64,000 nt of DNA from Phoma sp. XZ068 (taxonomy: Eukaryota; Ascomycota; Dothideomycetes; Pleosporales; Didymellaceae), in NCBI GenBank assembly GCA_004835665.1, contig RBKR01000002.1, positions 1,178,001-1,242,000 on the forward strand, read 5' to 3'. How positions within the stretch are numbered: position 1 is the stretch's first letter; every line of letters begins with the position of its first letter. The notes under the pieces are model-generated. The model worked only from the letters and a program-made list of their open reading frames with translations, was not told the origin of the DNA and searched no databases. This document shows positions 1 through 12,220 of this stretch, one piece after another. Both the position numbers and the translations under genes were made by a program.

Positions 1-2
1 TC

Positions 3-293
3 CTGAAATACCGCCGTGGCTACTTCGATGGCGAGTGTCAGGTCGTCGACCCGGACAAAACACAGAACTCCAAGCGCTCGAGTCTGCAAGACCTGGTCAA
101 CGGCCAATGCCCCGACCTCGAGAAACAAGTGCAAGCTATCGTCTCGCAGCCAACGCTCGACCCTGCAGATGCGAAAACGCTCCCCAGCCCGTCGGCAACA
201 GCAGGGGCGAAGCCGAATGCGGGTGCAGTGGTGAAAGTACACGGAGTGGGTGCAATCATTGTGGCAATTACTGCTGCGTTGATGATGATTTAG
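3..293 (+). CDS. 3' end of a probable GPI-anchored secreted protein (partial)
   Basis: The frame is open from the window edge to a TAG at 291-293 and gives 96 residues. The first part is polar, with two cysteines (FDGECQ, NGQCPD). A Ser/Pro/Ala-rich linker follows, and the last 18 or so residues are hydrophobic (VGAIIVAITAALMMI). A small-residue stretch followed by a C-terminal hydrophobic tail is what a GPI-attachment signal looks like, so the protein is inferred to be a cell-surface or cell-wall protein. The N-terminal catalytic or binding domain lies outside the window and I do not recognise the family. The shorter overlapping readings in other frames here are shadows. Confidence 0.6.
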   Translation: MKYRRGYFDGECQVVDPDKTQNSKRSSLQDLVNGQCPDLEKQVQAIVSQPTLDPADAKTLPSPSATAGAKPNAGAVVKVHGVGAIIVAITAALMMI

Positions 294-624
294 GGAACGA
301 ATTTGGGAGTGAGTTGCTCAGGTGAAGTACGTGATGAAGCGAACTGTTTATACGAAACCGTGCACAAGCGCATTGGAATGTTATACTTGTCCTATTGATC
401 GAATTCAAGCCAGCGCGGTGCGTTCATAGTTCTCCTTCACCATGAATCTGTTCGTGCGTCATATCGGTACATAGCTCCTGTGAAACGCTGGCCCTAGATT
501 GCGAAAGGGAACAGTAAATCCCTTCCATACCAATCCGAGTGCCTAGGCTCGTACAATTACTAAACTTCTTACTTTATAACTTTAATAAAATAGAAAGGAC
601 TACTTTATTGACAATGTCTTTTTC
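294..624. other. Intergenic spacer
   Basis: This spacer lies between two convergent genes. It contains TTTATAACTTTAATAAAATAG-like AT-rich sequence near 570-595, which could serve as a 3' processing signal for either gene. I see no coding potential or repeat. Confidence 0.5.
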
Positions 625-1395
625 TTAGTTACTTCCTGTGAAAAAACGTTTTAGCTTCTGTGCTACGTGGACTGTCCCGCTCAGCTTACCATCGTTGATG
701 ACCCAGCTACCGGTCCACTGCGCCACTATCTCAACCACATCCTCGTTCCTCGTCTTCTCAGCCTCCCCCCGAAGATACGCGGTGTCTTCAGCGCTCCCCT
801 TCACACCCCTGTCCATGAAGAGCTTGATAACATCGACTCGCTCGCAGACCACCGCCTGCCGCATCACCTGCGTTGACATAGCAGCGCCCTTGTTCACCAT
901 GGCCTCAATCACACTGAGTGTCTGGCCATACAGGATCGCGTTGCACAATGTTCGGGGGAAGTAGCCTGCCTCAAGGTCGGCATCATGCTTTATCAGGAAA
1001 TGGAGCAGCGATGTGATCTTCTCGGGTGGCTGTTCGCACGCCTTGGTGACGAAGGTGTCAGTATGGTTATCCCATTCGAACGAGACGATCGTGGGATCGT
1101 ATTCGTAAAGCGCTTGAAGGATGTCTAGGTTCGGATGGCGCACCAACGCTTCAATGGTTTCCCCGGTGAATTGAACTTTGGTTTCGGAGTAGGTTTGTAG
1201 CACAAGAGATACCACGTCGAGGTGCCCGTTCATGATTGCTGCTCCCAGCATAGAGTTGGCAGGCGGTGATGCGTTGCCAGAGGGTATGTAGACTGGTTTT
1301 GAGCCTTGGATACTGTTCGCCTCGAATAGTCGCTGCAAGGCTGCAACATCCCCAGAGGAGCAACCTTCTAGTATTTCTTGGCTTGGCGAGGCCAT
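625..1395 (-). CDS. Ankyrin-repeat protein
   Basis: The frame encodes 256 residues from the internal ATG at 1393-1395 (MASPSQEILEG). An in-frame ATG at 1479 would add 28 unconvincing residues. Ankyrin helices are visible as degenerate units: DVAALQRLFEAN, MLGAAIMNGHLDVVSLVLQ, TLCNAILYGQTLSVIEAMVNKGA and MRQAVVCERVDVIKLFMDRGV. Repeats of this type form a protein-binding solenoid, and there is no added catalytic domain or signal peptide. The length suits the small stand-alone ankyrin proteins common in filamentous fungi. It is a single exon. The partner and process are unknown. Confidence 0.75.
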   Translation of the reverse strand: MASPSQEILEGCSSGDVAALQRLFEANSIQGSKPVYIPSGNASPPANSMLGAAIMNGHLDVVSLVLQTYSETKVQFTGETIEALVRHPNLDILQALYEYDPTIVSFEWDNHTDTFVTKACEQPPEKITSLLHFLIKHDADLEAGYFPRTLCNAILYGQTLSVIEAMVNKGAAMSTQVMRQAVVCERVDVIKLFMDRGVKGSAEDTAYLRGEAEKTRNEDVVEIVAQWTGSWVINDGKLSGTVHVAQKLKRFFTGSN

Positions 1396-2262
1396 TGGGC
1401 ATGGGGATATTGTTGTCAATAGCAGATATCTTGAGTATGGCAGGTTTCCAGGTTTTGATGTTTGTGTAGTTTGGAACAAGAGGGTGAAACAGGCGCAGGT
1501 GACTAGGTACGGTATTGATAGCCAGCTACCTCGGGTTAATTAATTGTGTTGTTCACAGGACGTTAAATCATTGATTTAGCGATAGCCCTTGATCGTGAAT
1601 ACTTGTATTGATGGTGTCTATTTTAGTCTCTTTCTAGAGAGGACCCTTTCTCAAAACGATCCCCGAAACGCGGGGCAAGCCAAGCCTCAGTCCACTTCAA
1701 ATCTCCAGGCCCCACACGACACGGGTAACTTCATTCGCGCTGCAAGTTGAGGAAGAAGGGCATTTCAACCTTCTCAAGCTTTAATGTCTCTACTATCAGG
1801 TACCTCAAGCACAAACAACCATACTCAGTTACAAGGCCTTGGAGGTGTCCAAGTCCACGCAGATGCCTAGCTCTGTTGATAAAAGTACGGAGTTGAGTTT
1901 CGTGACACGACGGATCATTGAGCAGAAAGGGCTGACATGAAGGCCTCTCGACCGGAGCACCGATTCTTCTTCACGGAAGCAACTTGTATCTGGTATACCA
2001 ATATTACCTCGGCGGGCTACCTTACGGCACTCAACGGACTGCACTTGCTTGAGTCCTTGTGATACCACCATTTGTCCATGAGGATAAGTATATAAACAAG
2101 AACTTTTGCTCCGTCTGTCACACCTCACCCATCGACACTCTTTTCCCTCAACCAGCAGCGCAAGCCGGATCTTGTCGGCTTTCCACTCATTTGTCTTCAT
2201 TTCCTGAACGTTTGATACATCTTACGTCATATAGATTGCATCTTCCTCTCAAGCCCTCAAAG
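1396..2262. other. Intergenic spacer
   Basis: This is the divergent promoter region between the ankyrin gene and the secreted-protein relic. The stretch 2085-2262 is pyrimidine-rich (CTC/CTT runs), as is usual just upstream of fungal start codons. No coding frame here looks real. Confidence 0.45.
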
Positions 2263-3187
2263 ATGTCATCTTACATTTTTGCACTCACATTCGGCATCTT
2301 AGCCAACAAGGCCCTAGCAGGCTGCATTCCCTCCAAGCAGTCGCACTGCGAGATCGGTGCGCAAATGGCTGAACAAATGCCCCAAAGGCATACCCAAGAA
2401 ATGGGCATGTCTGGATCCTAAAATCGACTTCCCAACCGTCGACTGCATCGTGGCGGATATCGAAGCTTGCGGAACCCTTGCTGCAAACCCAGCCCTCTTC
2501 TACTCATTTGGGGCCACTACCATTGAGGTACGCACGAAGGTCCGCGATAAGCTGAACCCCCGCCCTGCAATGTTTAACGATGCGCTACCGCAAGACTGGG
2601 ACAACAAGATCAGCGCTGAACTTCGTTTTGGTCTCACCCAAGGCAAATTACCAGGCCCAGGATTTCAGAAACGATACGATGCATATGTGAACCGCTTCTC
2701 GGCGGCTATGGCAAAGGCAGCGTAGGGGGAAGTTATAATTGTGACCAAGACGTGCACCTCGCGCAACGGAGGTGATGGCGCATACTCGAAACCAGATCCG
2801 CAGACGCCCGCAGAAAACAGATGGCGTCTGTACGAGTTCCCAGTCGCGCAGCGCAACCAGAAGGTGACGAGCGTGGTTAGCTACGCGCTTGAAGAGAACC
2901 CCCTTAAGAAGATCATCGACTTCCAACCCGGAGGCGCAAAGGGAGAGTTCTTGCCAACGCCTTCCTTTCCAAACCCCCCGAAACCAGCCCCTCCTCAGCA
3001 GCCTGCTGCACCTCCTGGTGCTACTCCTAGTCCCTCATTCCCTCGACCTGCCACTGCTGGCTCTCCAAAGCCCAGACCTGCCTCCCCGAAACCTGCTCCT
3101 GCATCCCCTAAGAAGCCCGGCAAGAATACCAAGCGCATGACGCGGGCGGAGCGGCGCGAGGAGGTGCTGAGGGGTGCGTCCGCATGA
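2263..3187 (+). pseudogene. Broken gene for a secreted protein with a proline-rich tail
   Basis: ATG 2263 opens a convincing signal peptide (hydrophobic core, cleavage near ALA|GC) followed by a short Cys-containing stretch. Around 2356 the frame must shift by one base to continue into a Cys/Trp/Lys-rich segment (KKWACLDP..VDCIVADIEACG) and a central domain (FGATTIEVRTKVRDKL, AELRFGLTQGKLPGPGF). A TAG at 2723-2725 interrupts it, yet the same frame reads on as GEVIIVTKTC, then a Pro/Lys-rich low-complexity tail, and stops at about 3187. A spliceosomal intron at the first break would have to be about 31 nt, and one at the second 28-39 nt, all below the 44-nt minimum seen elsewhere here. I therefore call one frameshift and one nonsense codon. 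A sequencing error cannot be excluded for the frameshift. The family is not recognised; a small secreted protein of unknown role is the safest description. Confidence 0.6.
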
Positions 3188-4133
3188 AGACTGTATGTAT
3201 GTGCGTGCCAGATTGTGTTGTCCCGGCGTGTTTGAGCGGGCGGAGTATACCGACTCCCGGTACTAGGATGAGTTCGGGTGAATTGGTTATTAATGTGTCT
3301 AGCCGGGTAAAGCTAGATTATTATGTTTGTAGGCGTAGGACGTTAGTACATAGAGAAATTCAATGTACCATCCTTTGATTCATAACTACGCGCCGGTTTT
3401 GTTTGGGTTCTCCCTTTTGCGCAAAGCACTTACTGAACTAGACAACACTTCTGTAGCCTACAGCTCATACAACACAGCGTCTCATTTTTCCTCTGAACCC
3501 AGCACGTCTATATTGCACAAGCACGTATAAGGATCAGCCTGTTTCTTCATACCTAAGTTGCCCGACCCCTCTCATGTCTCTTACGCATGTCACCTTCTGA
3601 TTCTCCTTTTTCAACCTCCGTTGCTAAATTCTCTTTCTTCTTGAGCTTTTGTATTGCTCCTCCTTACCACAATCGTTAGCAATCACACTCATGCGCGTGT
3701 CTCTTAGATCCATAGGTGACTAGAAAACAGCTCTGCTATAATACTTCTTGCAATGTTCTAACCCCAGGGACTGATCATGCTTGTTCTGAATGTTTCAAAG
3801 GTAGAAAGGGACTTCGTAAGACGTTAAATTTTATAGTAGCGTGACTGATGTTAGACATAAAGACGGCGGAATTGAATGGTAAGCTACTTTGCATCCTGTG
3901 TAGGCCATTCTTCAACGTGGCACTCTTTATTGCTGAATTGCGAAAGTCAGACATGCTAAGTACTAAGATCAAGATTAACCACAGTCACTAAGGTCGCGTA
4001 GCGCTAGCAAATTTAGTGTTGTCTTTAGTAAAGCATTTACTATCGTAAGTTGTATTACAATAGCTATATAGAGAAAGCTCATGTTAACTTTCACGACGAC
4101 CAGATGCTATGCTGGGGTCTTATCGTCCAACGT
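3188..4133. other. Intergenic spacer
   Basis: This is AT-rich sequence between the secreted-protein relic and the 3' end of the transporter gene. A 65-residue minus-strand frame (3775-3972) has no recognisable features and is not called. I see no repeats. Confidence 0.45.
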
Positions 4134-6822
4134 TTACCATTTCCATGTCTTAGGACCAAAAAACTCGCCATCGCCGACAGTCTTCCTCACAGCAGCTTGG
4201 GCTCCATCAAGGGTACTGCTGACAATTGTAGTGCCCCAGTAATCGGGCATTGCGCCACCAGGGAGCAGGACGCAGAAGAATAGGACGATAGCGCAAAGAG
4301 CGAGGCCAACATCTAGGGCAGCAGAGGTGATGTAGTTGTACTGCATCCACCAACCACGATATCTGTCACGGATGAGTTTGTTGAAGATGAAGCCGAATAA
4401 GCACCAAGCTAGCTACAGTAGTGTTAGTTATTTGCATATTTGAGACTTGGAGAGGGTAATAAGAGCTTACTATGTTCATGGGAGAGTACGGGGGAACGTA
4501 GCTCATGCAGGCAAACATAACAGGCATACTTAGCTTGCGGATGAATGAAATCCTGGGAAACATGCGAGCAAGGCCGTAAACAAGGAAAGGAGAAGCAAAT
4601 CCGACAAGCCAGAAGTACTGGAGGTCTTTGTAAACAGCATCGCCAGAGAACAAGTGCTTAGGACCGATCGCGCCCCAGATAACACTGGCGTTGTAGAAGG
4701 TCTTAATATAGGCACAAGTGAAAGACCCCGAAGCTGCACTTGTACAAACATTCTTGATGGAGCCCATGGCCCACTCAATGGTAGCAAGCTGACATAGGCA
4801 GGACCAAACAGTGGCAACCAGTTGTGCGGCGAAGAGTGAACGCTGAGGCACGTGCATATAATGCCCGAGCTTCAAGTCTTGACAAAAGTACAGTGCCTGA
4901 GTCATGACGATGTAACCAAAGGTTTTAAACAACATCATGGCAATGGGGTGACCAGGCTGGACGTAACCAATAATGAACTCGGTAAAGACGTTGAGACCAA
5001 GTTGAATGTTGGTGAAAGCCTGAATGATGCCAATGGGTACTGTCCACGTAGCTGCGATCACCAGAGAGAGGATTACCGAGTACCATGCCATGCCAGTTGG
5101 GTACGCCAGAGCGGATGTGAAAGCAAACGCGACCATGATGACCAAGAGCGATAGATACCACCATGTAGGCACCAGTTTGTACTTGCGCATGATCTTCATG
5201 TGAATGTCGTCGAGCTCACCCGAGGATGCTCTCAAACGGCTCCAAATCTCGGAACCTTGAAACAAGTAGGTATTGCTGATGAGGGCGGCAACAGAGGCAA
5301 AGCTCAGCCCATAAGCAAGCGCAAAAGCGGTGGAAAGAAACAAAGGCGAGTATTCCTCATACTTGGTAGGATCGACAACATGCTCGGGGGTCAGGATCCT
5401 GGAGATATTGTAGACGGTACCAGTATTGTCCAAAATACCATTCTGTGAGATTGGAACGTAATCGCCATACCAGATCCCAGAGTAATTGAGGGCCGGGACG
5501 ATGATCCAGACGAAGAGGATAATGCCAATGCCTGTGTTGGCATGTGCTGGATTACGAAATTAGTATTTGTCTCATACGCACTCAGGACAGTACCACTTAC
5601 CATGCCAAGGACTGACCAACGGACTGTTGTAAAATGAGTTGATTTGAGCCCAGTCGAGAGTGAATCCAGTGAACGGAAATCCAAGCGAGATACCAGTACT
5701 TTGTCCAAAGAGCTGATTGACAACAACGTTGTTGGGCTTGATCCAGGTAACCCAAGCGAAGTAACTAAATGCAGGAATGATGAAATCCGGAAACCATGAC
5801 CAAACGAACATGCCGGCCATGACAAACATGAACAGCCTGTAACGGGAGATAGACCAGCCGTTGGTCTTGGCAGGATCACTTGAACTGTGATCGTGCAGAG
5901 CATACATGAAACCGACGTTGACCAGAGCGCCAGGCCAGATCATGGCTGCAGGTTCGACGAGAAACTTTCTGACAGAACCAGCCAAACCAAAGCCTAGACA
6001 CTGTGTAGACAAGGCGAAGAGGACGTTGAAACCCCAGCCAAACTGGCTGGTGTCGAAGTGGTAGAACTTCTTGAGTGAAACCACAGTGTCGATGAAGTAA
6101 CCAGCACCACCACCAAACGAAGCGTTGGCCATTGCAACGATAATGACGTGTTCCTTTACATTGAACGGTCCCGGGTTGAGATTAGCCTTCATACCGAAGA
6201 TCTTGAACTCCTTACTCGGGAGGAATCTTGCCCATGCGAGACCGATCGGATGGGCAAGCAATAGTACAACATATGGGCCAATAAAGATGATGGGATATCG
6301 TAAGAGAAAGAGGGCGTTGACTCCAGAGCAAACGGTGGTCATGAGCAGACCAATGGTCCATGCTCGAATAGTGCTGGTTGGTACATCTTCATCATAATTT
6401 CGGACAACGGCACGGACCTGGCCGATGATTAGCCATGACAGACAGCCGAAGAATTGTAGACCACTTACTTCGGGATACGGTGAGTTCTCAATCACCTCAC
6501 CAACGAGCTGAGCCTCGCTCTTTTGGTCGTGTGCATCAGTGACAGCATCAACCATTTCAATGGTGTCATCTGGCATGTTGGGGTCCCATTTGTGGTCACG
6601 ACGGAAGGCAGCAAGGCGATGATTTGCTTCTGTCTCGCTGATGTCGCGAACGACCTCATCAATGACTGCGTTAGCATCTCCATGGCCAGCGACAATATTG
6701 CTGCTGCCAGTCTTGTTTCCACTGCTGTTGGTCGGAGATAATTCGGTGACAGTGACGGGCTCTTGGTCTGTGTTTGTTCTCTTGAAGCCTAGCCTCTTGC
6801 CAAAGCGCTTGCTGGACGACAT
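4134..6822 (-). CDS. OPT-family oligopeptide transporter (Isp4-like)
   Basis: This is a proton-coupled plasma-membrane importer of small peptides. Four exons, complement(join(4134..4412,4471..5546,5601..6417,6469..6822)), give 841 residues, normal for the family. All three introns (58, 54 and 51 nt) start GTAAG and end CAG or TAG. The 51-nt intron is a multiple of three without stops and is easily missed, but its removal restores SPYPEVRAVVRNYDEDV. Residues 1-115 are a polar cytosolic N-terminus. About 12-16 hydrophobic segments follow. The family signature NPGPFNVKEHVI is near residue 199, and KLGHYMHVPQR corresponds to the family KIPPR motif. The final exon ends in GPKTWKW. The substrate (tetra/pentapeptide, glutathione or peptide-linked metal) cannot be told from sequence. 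Family assignment is firm; the exact exons are predictions. Confidence 0.93.
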
Positions 6823-9800
6823 GTTTGCGATGTTGAACCAAAGAAAGAAGGGAGAAGTTGACTCGAAAGAGGCCTCGCAGAGTTGTATAGAAGCGGGGGA
6901 CTCTTATCATTTGAGACAACATCGCTCTGTCGCGGCGCAAGAGCCTTGGTAGACTATCTATCTAGCAACATCCCTTTTTGGTCGAATAGACGGGCCGCAA
7001 TTGTCGGTACATCTAGAACCATTGGTTGGCACGAACGCCTTCTCCGTAAAGCTCTAGGATGCACACGACATCGAAGCCGGAGATAATCGTATTAGCGATC
7101 TAGTACATTTGAAGAAGGTGGAACGGGTTATCGGCTGTTTGAGTCGCGCAACATCAAAATGGATTGCTAGCAGCCGCGGCGCAACCGTAACAACAACTTT
7201 ACCCACGCATCAGCGACGAACCTAAGCCCGTCAACAGTCTTATCAGTGGATTCAAGAACTATCTGAATGCAGTCAGTAATCACCCACCATCGATGTAAAT
7301 AACACTGCTGACGGCAGATCAGAGAAGTGCGACTAGTCGTTCCTGTCCCTTAGATGCTAAACCACCGATTGATCTCAAGTGCCGGATGCAGTTTTCGGCC
7401 ATCTAATTATTAGATACGCAGCCATGGACGTCGATGAAATTCGTACAAGCCGAGCACCTTCCTATTTTGGCAAAGCTAATTTCAAAAACACGGTGCTTAT
7501 CAACGACAAGCCTGCCAAGTGGTGCGCCACTCTGGTTAATCTCTAAAGCTTATCTACTAGCTTGGTAGCGAGTCTTTTGACAAAGCTTGGTGTGCTCCTC
7601 GCACGGTTCTGTGGTTTGCACTAGGCGTACAAAGAAGCTCGTCTCTATGGGGTTGTACCGCTTGCGCAACCCTGTGCTACAATTAAAACGCGCAAGCTGC
7701 GAAACTTACAGCTGCAAAAGTTAACGTGCTATTGTTGTAGATGATCTTGTAAGGACTCAGATGCAGTCGCGTTGCATGCACATCTGTAAGGCTCCGCACG
7801 GATCCGCGATGCCGGTGGCGTTGTTGGCTGGAGGCGGGGACGGTGGGGTAGCATAGGAAGCATAGACCAGCATGAGGTTCCGCGTTCGTATTCGTATGCG
7901 TGCTTCGCGTGGACTTCCAGAACATGCATGTGCAAATGACTGCCGTTGATCTTAATCGATTGGTTCAAGGCGAAGTAAAGCAACTCTCCCGCCTGTACGC
8001 ACACGAACTCACGGATCATAACTTACGATGCAGGAGATATCACATTATTCTCGTGTCCCTATCATCCCTTTGAATCGAGAAACAGCGGTAAGATTATTTT
8101 ACTAGGCTAACCGGAACATGCTAAACGTTTAATTTGGTACCAGACCGACGGTTAGGCAGTTCCGAGGCTGTCTCAATATGAATCCTTACCCAAGCCGGAC
8201 GCAACAGGCTCAAATACAGCTCTTGTGCATCTACTGTTGGTATGCACATACCATTAGAAATCCCGTTCATGATTGGTGATTCCCACAGTTTTAAGCCTTT
8301 GGCCCTGCCACCCTCTTCCGGACTAAAAAGACTGTATTTTGCACATATTGCTATAGCTTTATCTTGATAGAGCCTACAGCAAGGTTTGTATTCCATTGCG
8401 GCCTACAACTATATATCAAGGATACGTGGGCGGTAATTAGACCGTAAAGGTGGCAAAGGCTGTTCAAATCGGTTTTACAACAATTAAACCGACCTGCTCG
8501 TTATGATGTGCTTCTCTGCGTCAAATTATACAATCCCCAACGTTTCATGTGAAGTTAACGGGATGTGGAACCTAGGGTATACCTTGATGTGAATAGGTGC
8601 GTTTGAACAGTCAACATTAAAAACTGGGCAAAATTGAGTATCAACGTATGTCAACAGACCCCTCAGACGTTACATCATCTGTAGACCAGCGCGAGATAGC
8701 AGATGGGTGCCTTTCAGCTCGGTTTATTGGAAAGGTTAGTGTCCTCATTTCTGGGTTTTGATGCTTAGCTGCTTCTCGCAACCCGAAGCCGTCATGTAAA
8801 CACTCTGAGCCAGAAGCTTCTGAGCGATTGCTCTACTGACGGCGGGACCCATAATGTAACAGCCCCTATTGTGTAAACGTAATCTATCTTGTTGCTGGGG
8901 TAGATTGAATTTACGATAGATTCAGCGTTTTACTGATTGTAAATAGCGTGGTGACTGTGAAAGCAGAAGATATCGACATTACATAGAAGGTAGATAGTAT
9001 TGTGGCGCGGGGATACCGCAGGCTGCAGCTCGAATAGCCCATCTAAGATCAAATTGGCAGAAATCATTGGGGTACCTAGGTATCCTCAGGACGAGGCCGA
9101 TATAAAAACAACAACTCCCTCGTCTGTGCAATTGCAACAGCTGTTGATGCATACCGTACGTCTCCGCGTCCTTTTTGCCACCGACCTTTCACGTTAACTT
9201 CCAAATGCCGGTCATGTTCGGCCCTCACTCATGATCAGACTTCAGATCGGCTCAATTTTACCGCAACACTCTCCTACTAGCAGTATCCTGCCGAAAAGAC
9301 GACTCTCGCGACATTTCTTCAAGTGCTATATCATCATCAGTCTGGTAGAGCGGCATGCGATCGCCGGAGACGCCATCGCGCCTTCGAAGTACCTGTCGCA
9401 GCGTCCAGCATTCTCCAGGGTCTCGAACACAGTGTGGTCGACAGAGTCGACAGCATGCGCGTGGAAGACTAGGGTTCTGAGGTAAGATTTGGATATTCAA
9501 AAGGTAAAATAGCTTCCCCTTATCTATATGAGCCCGGTGACGAGGTTCAGAGCACTGAGAGGGGGTGGGTGTGACCACAAAGTACGTAAATATACTACAG
9601 CTGAGGAGGATCATAGTAGGGGAGCCGGGGCTTTTGCATTGCACAGCGCCTCCTTTCCCCGCTTGCTTCGTCAAGGGTGAGGTTAGATTGGTATATATGA
9701 CAATCCGCTTTTCGCCGCACTTGGTTCGTCCAACACTAACGCCTACTGTTTTCTGGGTCATCAAACAACTTTCCATGGTTCGTTACGGTTCAGACCTATG

Positions 9801-9971
9801 GGCTGATCTGCTTCCTCCAAAGCAGTTCATTGTATCGAAGAGGATTACATGTTGCTCTCTTGAGCTTCCACCATTTCATGTTCGAAATCTTCGTTCTCGG
9901 TTGGTAACCATTCACCATTTGTTTCCGAAGAGCCTCCAGCCTTTGAACTAGGTTCTTAAAATTAGCTTTAC
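6823..9971. other. Gene-poor spacer, 3.1 kb
   Basis: 6823-7100 is the transporter's upstream region. The rest has only short unconvincing frames, such as 7729-8019 minus, 9258-9776 minus and 9565-9951 plus, with no domain, signal peptide or plausible codon pattern. An ATG at 9777 in a good context begins a 57-residue frame that I do not trust. I found no tRNA B-box with a matching cloverleaf, and no long direct or inverted repeat. Confidence 0.4.
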
Positions 9972-10427
9972 CTAGGATTGTCCTATAGTTATTACGAACC
10001 TGTTACAAAACTCCGCGTAAAGAAAAGCGAGGAAAAAAGGCCAAAATTCCTCACGAAACCCTTGCCAGAACTGTGACCAACCAGACTGACGGCGTCCATG
10101 GGTTTTTACAACCGTTTTTCTTGGCTTTTGTTGATCTGTTCTGGATTGGGCTGCGGAACGTGTTGCGGGCGGACGTGGCGGACGTCGAGCGTACCCCGGC
10201 CTGGTAGAGAAGTGTTTAGTGTGATACCGTTGTCGCATTTGACGGGCCAGGAAGTTTTGTGGCAAAGTGACTGCTTTCTGCGCGTTTTGCTGAGCGACAG
10301 TTGAGAAGCTACTTCGTCCTAGTAGATGAAAAAGGATGAGCTTGGATGCCCCTATTAGAAGGGCAGGTGCTCGCCCTACAAGAGAGGTATAGGCGCTTTT
10401 TCGAATAGAGTTCACAGTCAGAGACAT
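9972..10427 (-). CDS. Small hypothetical protein, possible organelle-targeted membrane protein
   Basis: The frame gives 151 residues from ATG 10425-10427. The N-terminal 80 residues are rich in Arg/Ser/Ala and lack acidic residues (SIRKSAYTSLVGRAPALLIGA; RQMRQRYHTKHFSTRPG), as a mitochondrial presequence would be. An Arg/Pro/Lys-rich linker follows, then one hydrophobic segment near the C-terminus (FWPFFLAFLYAEFCNRFVITIG). An AT-rich TATATATGCTGGCTATAATA stretch lies just upstream on the coding strand (about 10530-10552). I do not recognise a family, and the gene could be spurious since its neighbourhood is gene-poor. Localisation is inferred from composition only. Confidence 0.4.
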   Translation of the reverse strand: MSLTVNSIRKSAYTSLVGRAPALLIGASKLILFHLLGRSSFSTVAQQNAQKAVTLPQNFLARQMRQRYHTKHFSTRPGYARRPPRPPATRSAAQSRTDQQKPRKTVVKTHGRRQSGWSQFWQGFREEFWPFFLAFLYAEFCNRFVITIGQS

Positions 10428-12220
10428 GTTATTGTTGAGGGTACTGGATAGTTAAGGGGGGCTGTAATGGTGTGGCGTGTAGGGAAAAGAGATGCGGAAT
10501 CTTTCTGAAGGAATTGATGGTAGAAAGCGGTTATATATGCTGGCTATAATAACTGGTTCACCGTTGACCCCAACCGGATTATTACAACCGGTCCCAAATA
10601 ACGAAGCTGCGACAACTCAACTTGCTAGACCCCCTCATTCGCTTGAAGACAACTGCTTCTATAGTCTATAAATTGCCCGCGTAAAATCGTCGCAGGTATG
10701 TTAAATATTCTGTTGTCTGTTATCAAGGGATTAGATTAGGGTGGCAGAAAATATTCAGATGGAAGACCCTGCAGCATTAGAGCTACGTAGGGTACTACAA
10801 AGAGATCTCTGAATGTTTGGCCTCTTCTGCACTGCTACAATCTATTGCCTACAACTACATAAGTTATAGGGTAAAATGATATCCACTGTACCGATCAATG
10901 GATTTCATAATCTGGTTATGTTTAAGTCTTTAGAGTATGTGTTTAGAATCCTTCAATCGTTAACAAAGAAGAAATAGCACTACCAACTACTCTACTTCTT
11001 ATACCTCTTGAAGAGTCATGCTCGGACTCCTATCTCCTACATACTTTGGCTCTCTGATGTGCTGGACGCTTATCTTCAAGTTGCTATTGCTCAACGTACA
11101 GTCCTTAAGAAGTATTTAGTTATGCTTTACAATTTAATATGTATTAAGTAAAGAGGTGTTCGCAACTTGTTTATTAGTTTTGGTAAATTTGGTGTTTGAA
11201 TCCTGCAAAAAGCTACGCAATAGTTTCAAGCATACAAATATCACGTGGTTGCTCAGTATAGGAGTGTGTCCTTACTTAGCTAGATTAGAACACTCGTCTA
11301 CTTTCTACACTTTTCTAGTTCTACCAAGTAATAATACACATATATGTGTAGACGCAGACATAACCTTAAATATGCAATACGCAGCTTGCTCATGCACCTC
11401 AATAGTTAGAGCAATATAGTTGTAAAAGGTAACAAAAGTACGCATCAGGACAGTATTTTTACGCTTCTTAGTGATTGCAGCTTTGAATGTTTGCGCACTG
11501 TACACTTGTATTCTATTTACTCTTACTATACTAAAAGCAGACAATACAAGGTTATTTGCAGACTATACGCTTCGAACCAGAGACAAGAAGACTTTAATGG
11601 CTATATCTCTCTAGTTACTCTTACTGGCTATGTTTGCTTTTCTCAGCCTTGCCGCTTAGCCGGGTAATACGTCGCGCTGCAGCAAGATACCCCACGCTGC
11701 AGCAGGTTACATCGCGCTGCAGCCAGCTTGCACCTCACCCTATGCAGGCAGTTATCGAGAATGGGGTGTGCGATAAGAGCCTAGGTTTGTTGCAGGCTGG
11801 GCACCTTCAATTCAGCCTGCCCATCGTACGAGCGCAAACGAAGTGCATGAATGCGAATGATGCAATGCGACTACACCACGTTCAGCCGGTAAAGTTGATT
11901 TTATGAGGCTGAGGTAGGCTAAAGTATGCGCTGTCTACATGAATCGGGTTGGCAATACACTCTTGTGCGAATGACATCGTAGAGCGCTCCACACATCTAC
12001 AACCAGTTCACCGGAAGTTCTTCATAGCTATTGGGCTCTGGCCTGTGACACATGCTAAGATTTGGTACTTCGTTCTCTTAGCATACTTGATATTTTTGTT
12101 CAACCAGACCTATTACTTCATAGCCTAATTCTTCCAACTCTCATTTCATAAGCTATACGTTGCGGGATAGTCCAATTGGAGATATCATCAGCCAACTAGC
12201 GTACCAACAAAGCCCAGAAA
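10428..12220. other. Gene-poor spacer, 1.8 kb
   Basis: This is AT-rich sequence with scattered short frames and no recognisable protein. Apart from the short tandem repeat listed separately (11675-11734), I see nothing. The last 150 bases are the presumed promoter of the HET gene. Confidence 0.4.
11675..11734. repeat. Three-copy 20-bp tandem repeat
   Basis: CGCTGCAGC begins at 11675, 11695 and 11715, exactly 20 bases apart. The second half of each unit varies. A degraded fourth unit may precede it at about 11653 (CGCTTAGCC). Each copy contains a PstI site. It is not inside a convincing gene. Confidence 0.6.

Noticed and set aside
2687..2725. A 39-nt GT..AG segment that could be an intron removing the TAG in the secreted-protein relic
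   Set aside because: Shorter than every intron predicted in the window (44 nt or more), lacks a branch-site match, and would delete coding-looking sequence (NRFSAAMAKAA).
9258..9776. A 172-residue minus-strand frame
   Set aside because: No domain, no plausible signal, an odd Cys/Arg-rich composition, and a competing 128-residue frame on the other strand; neither is convincing.
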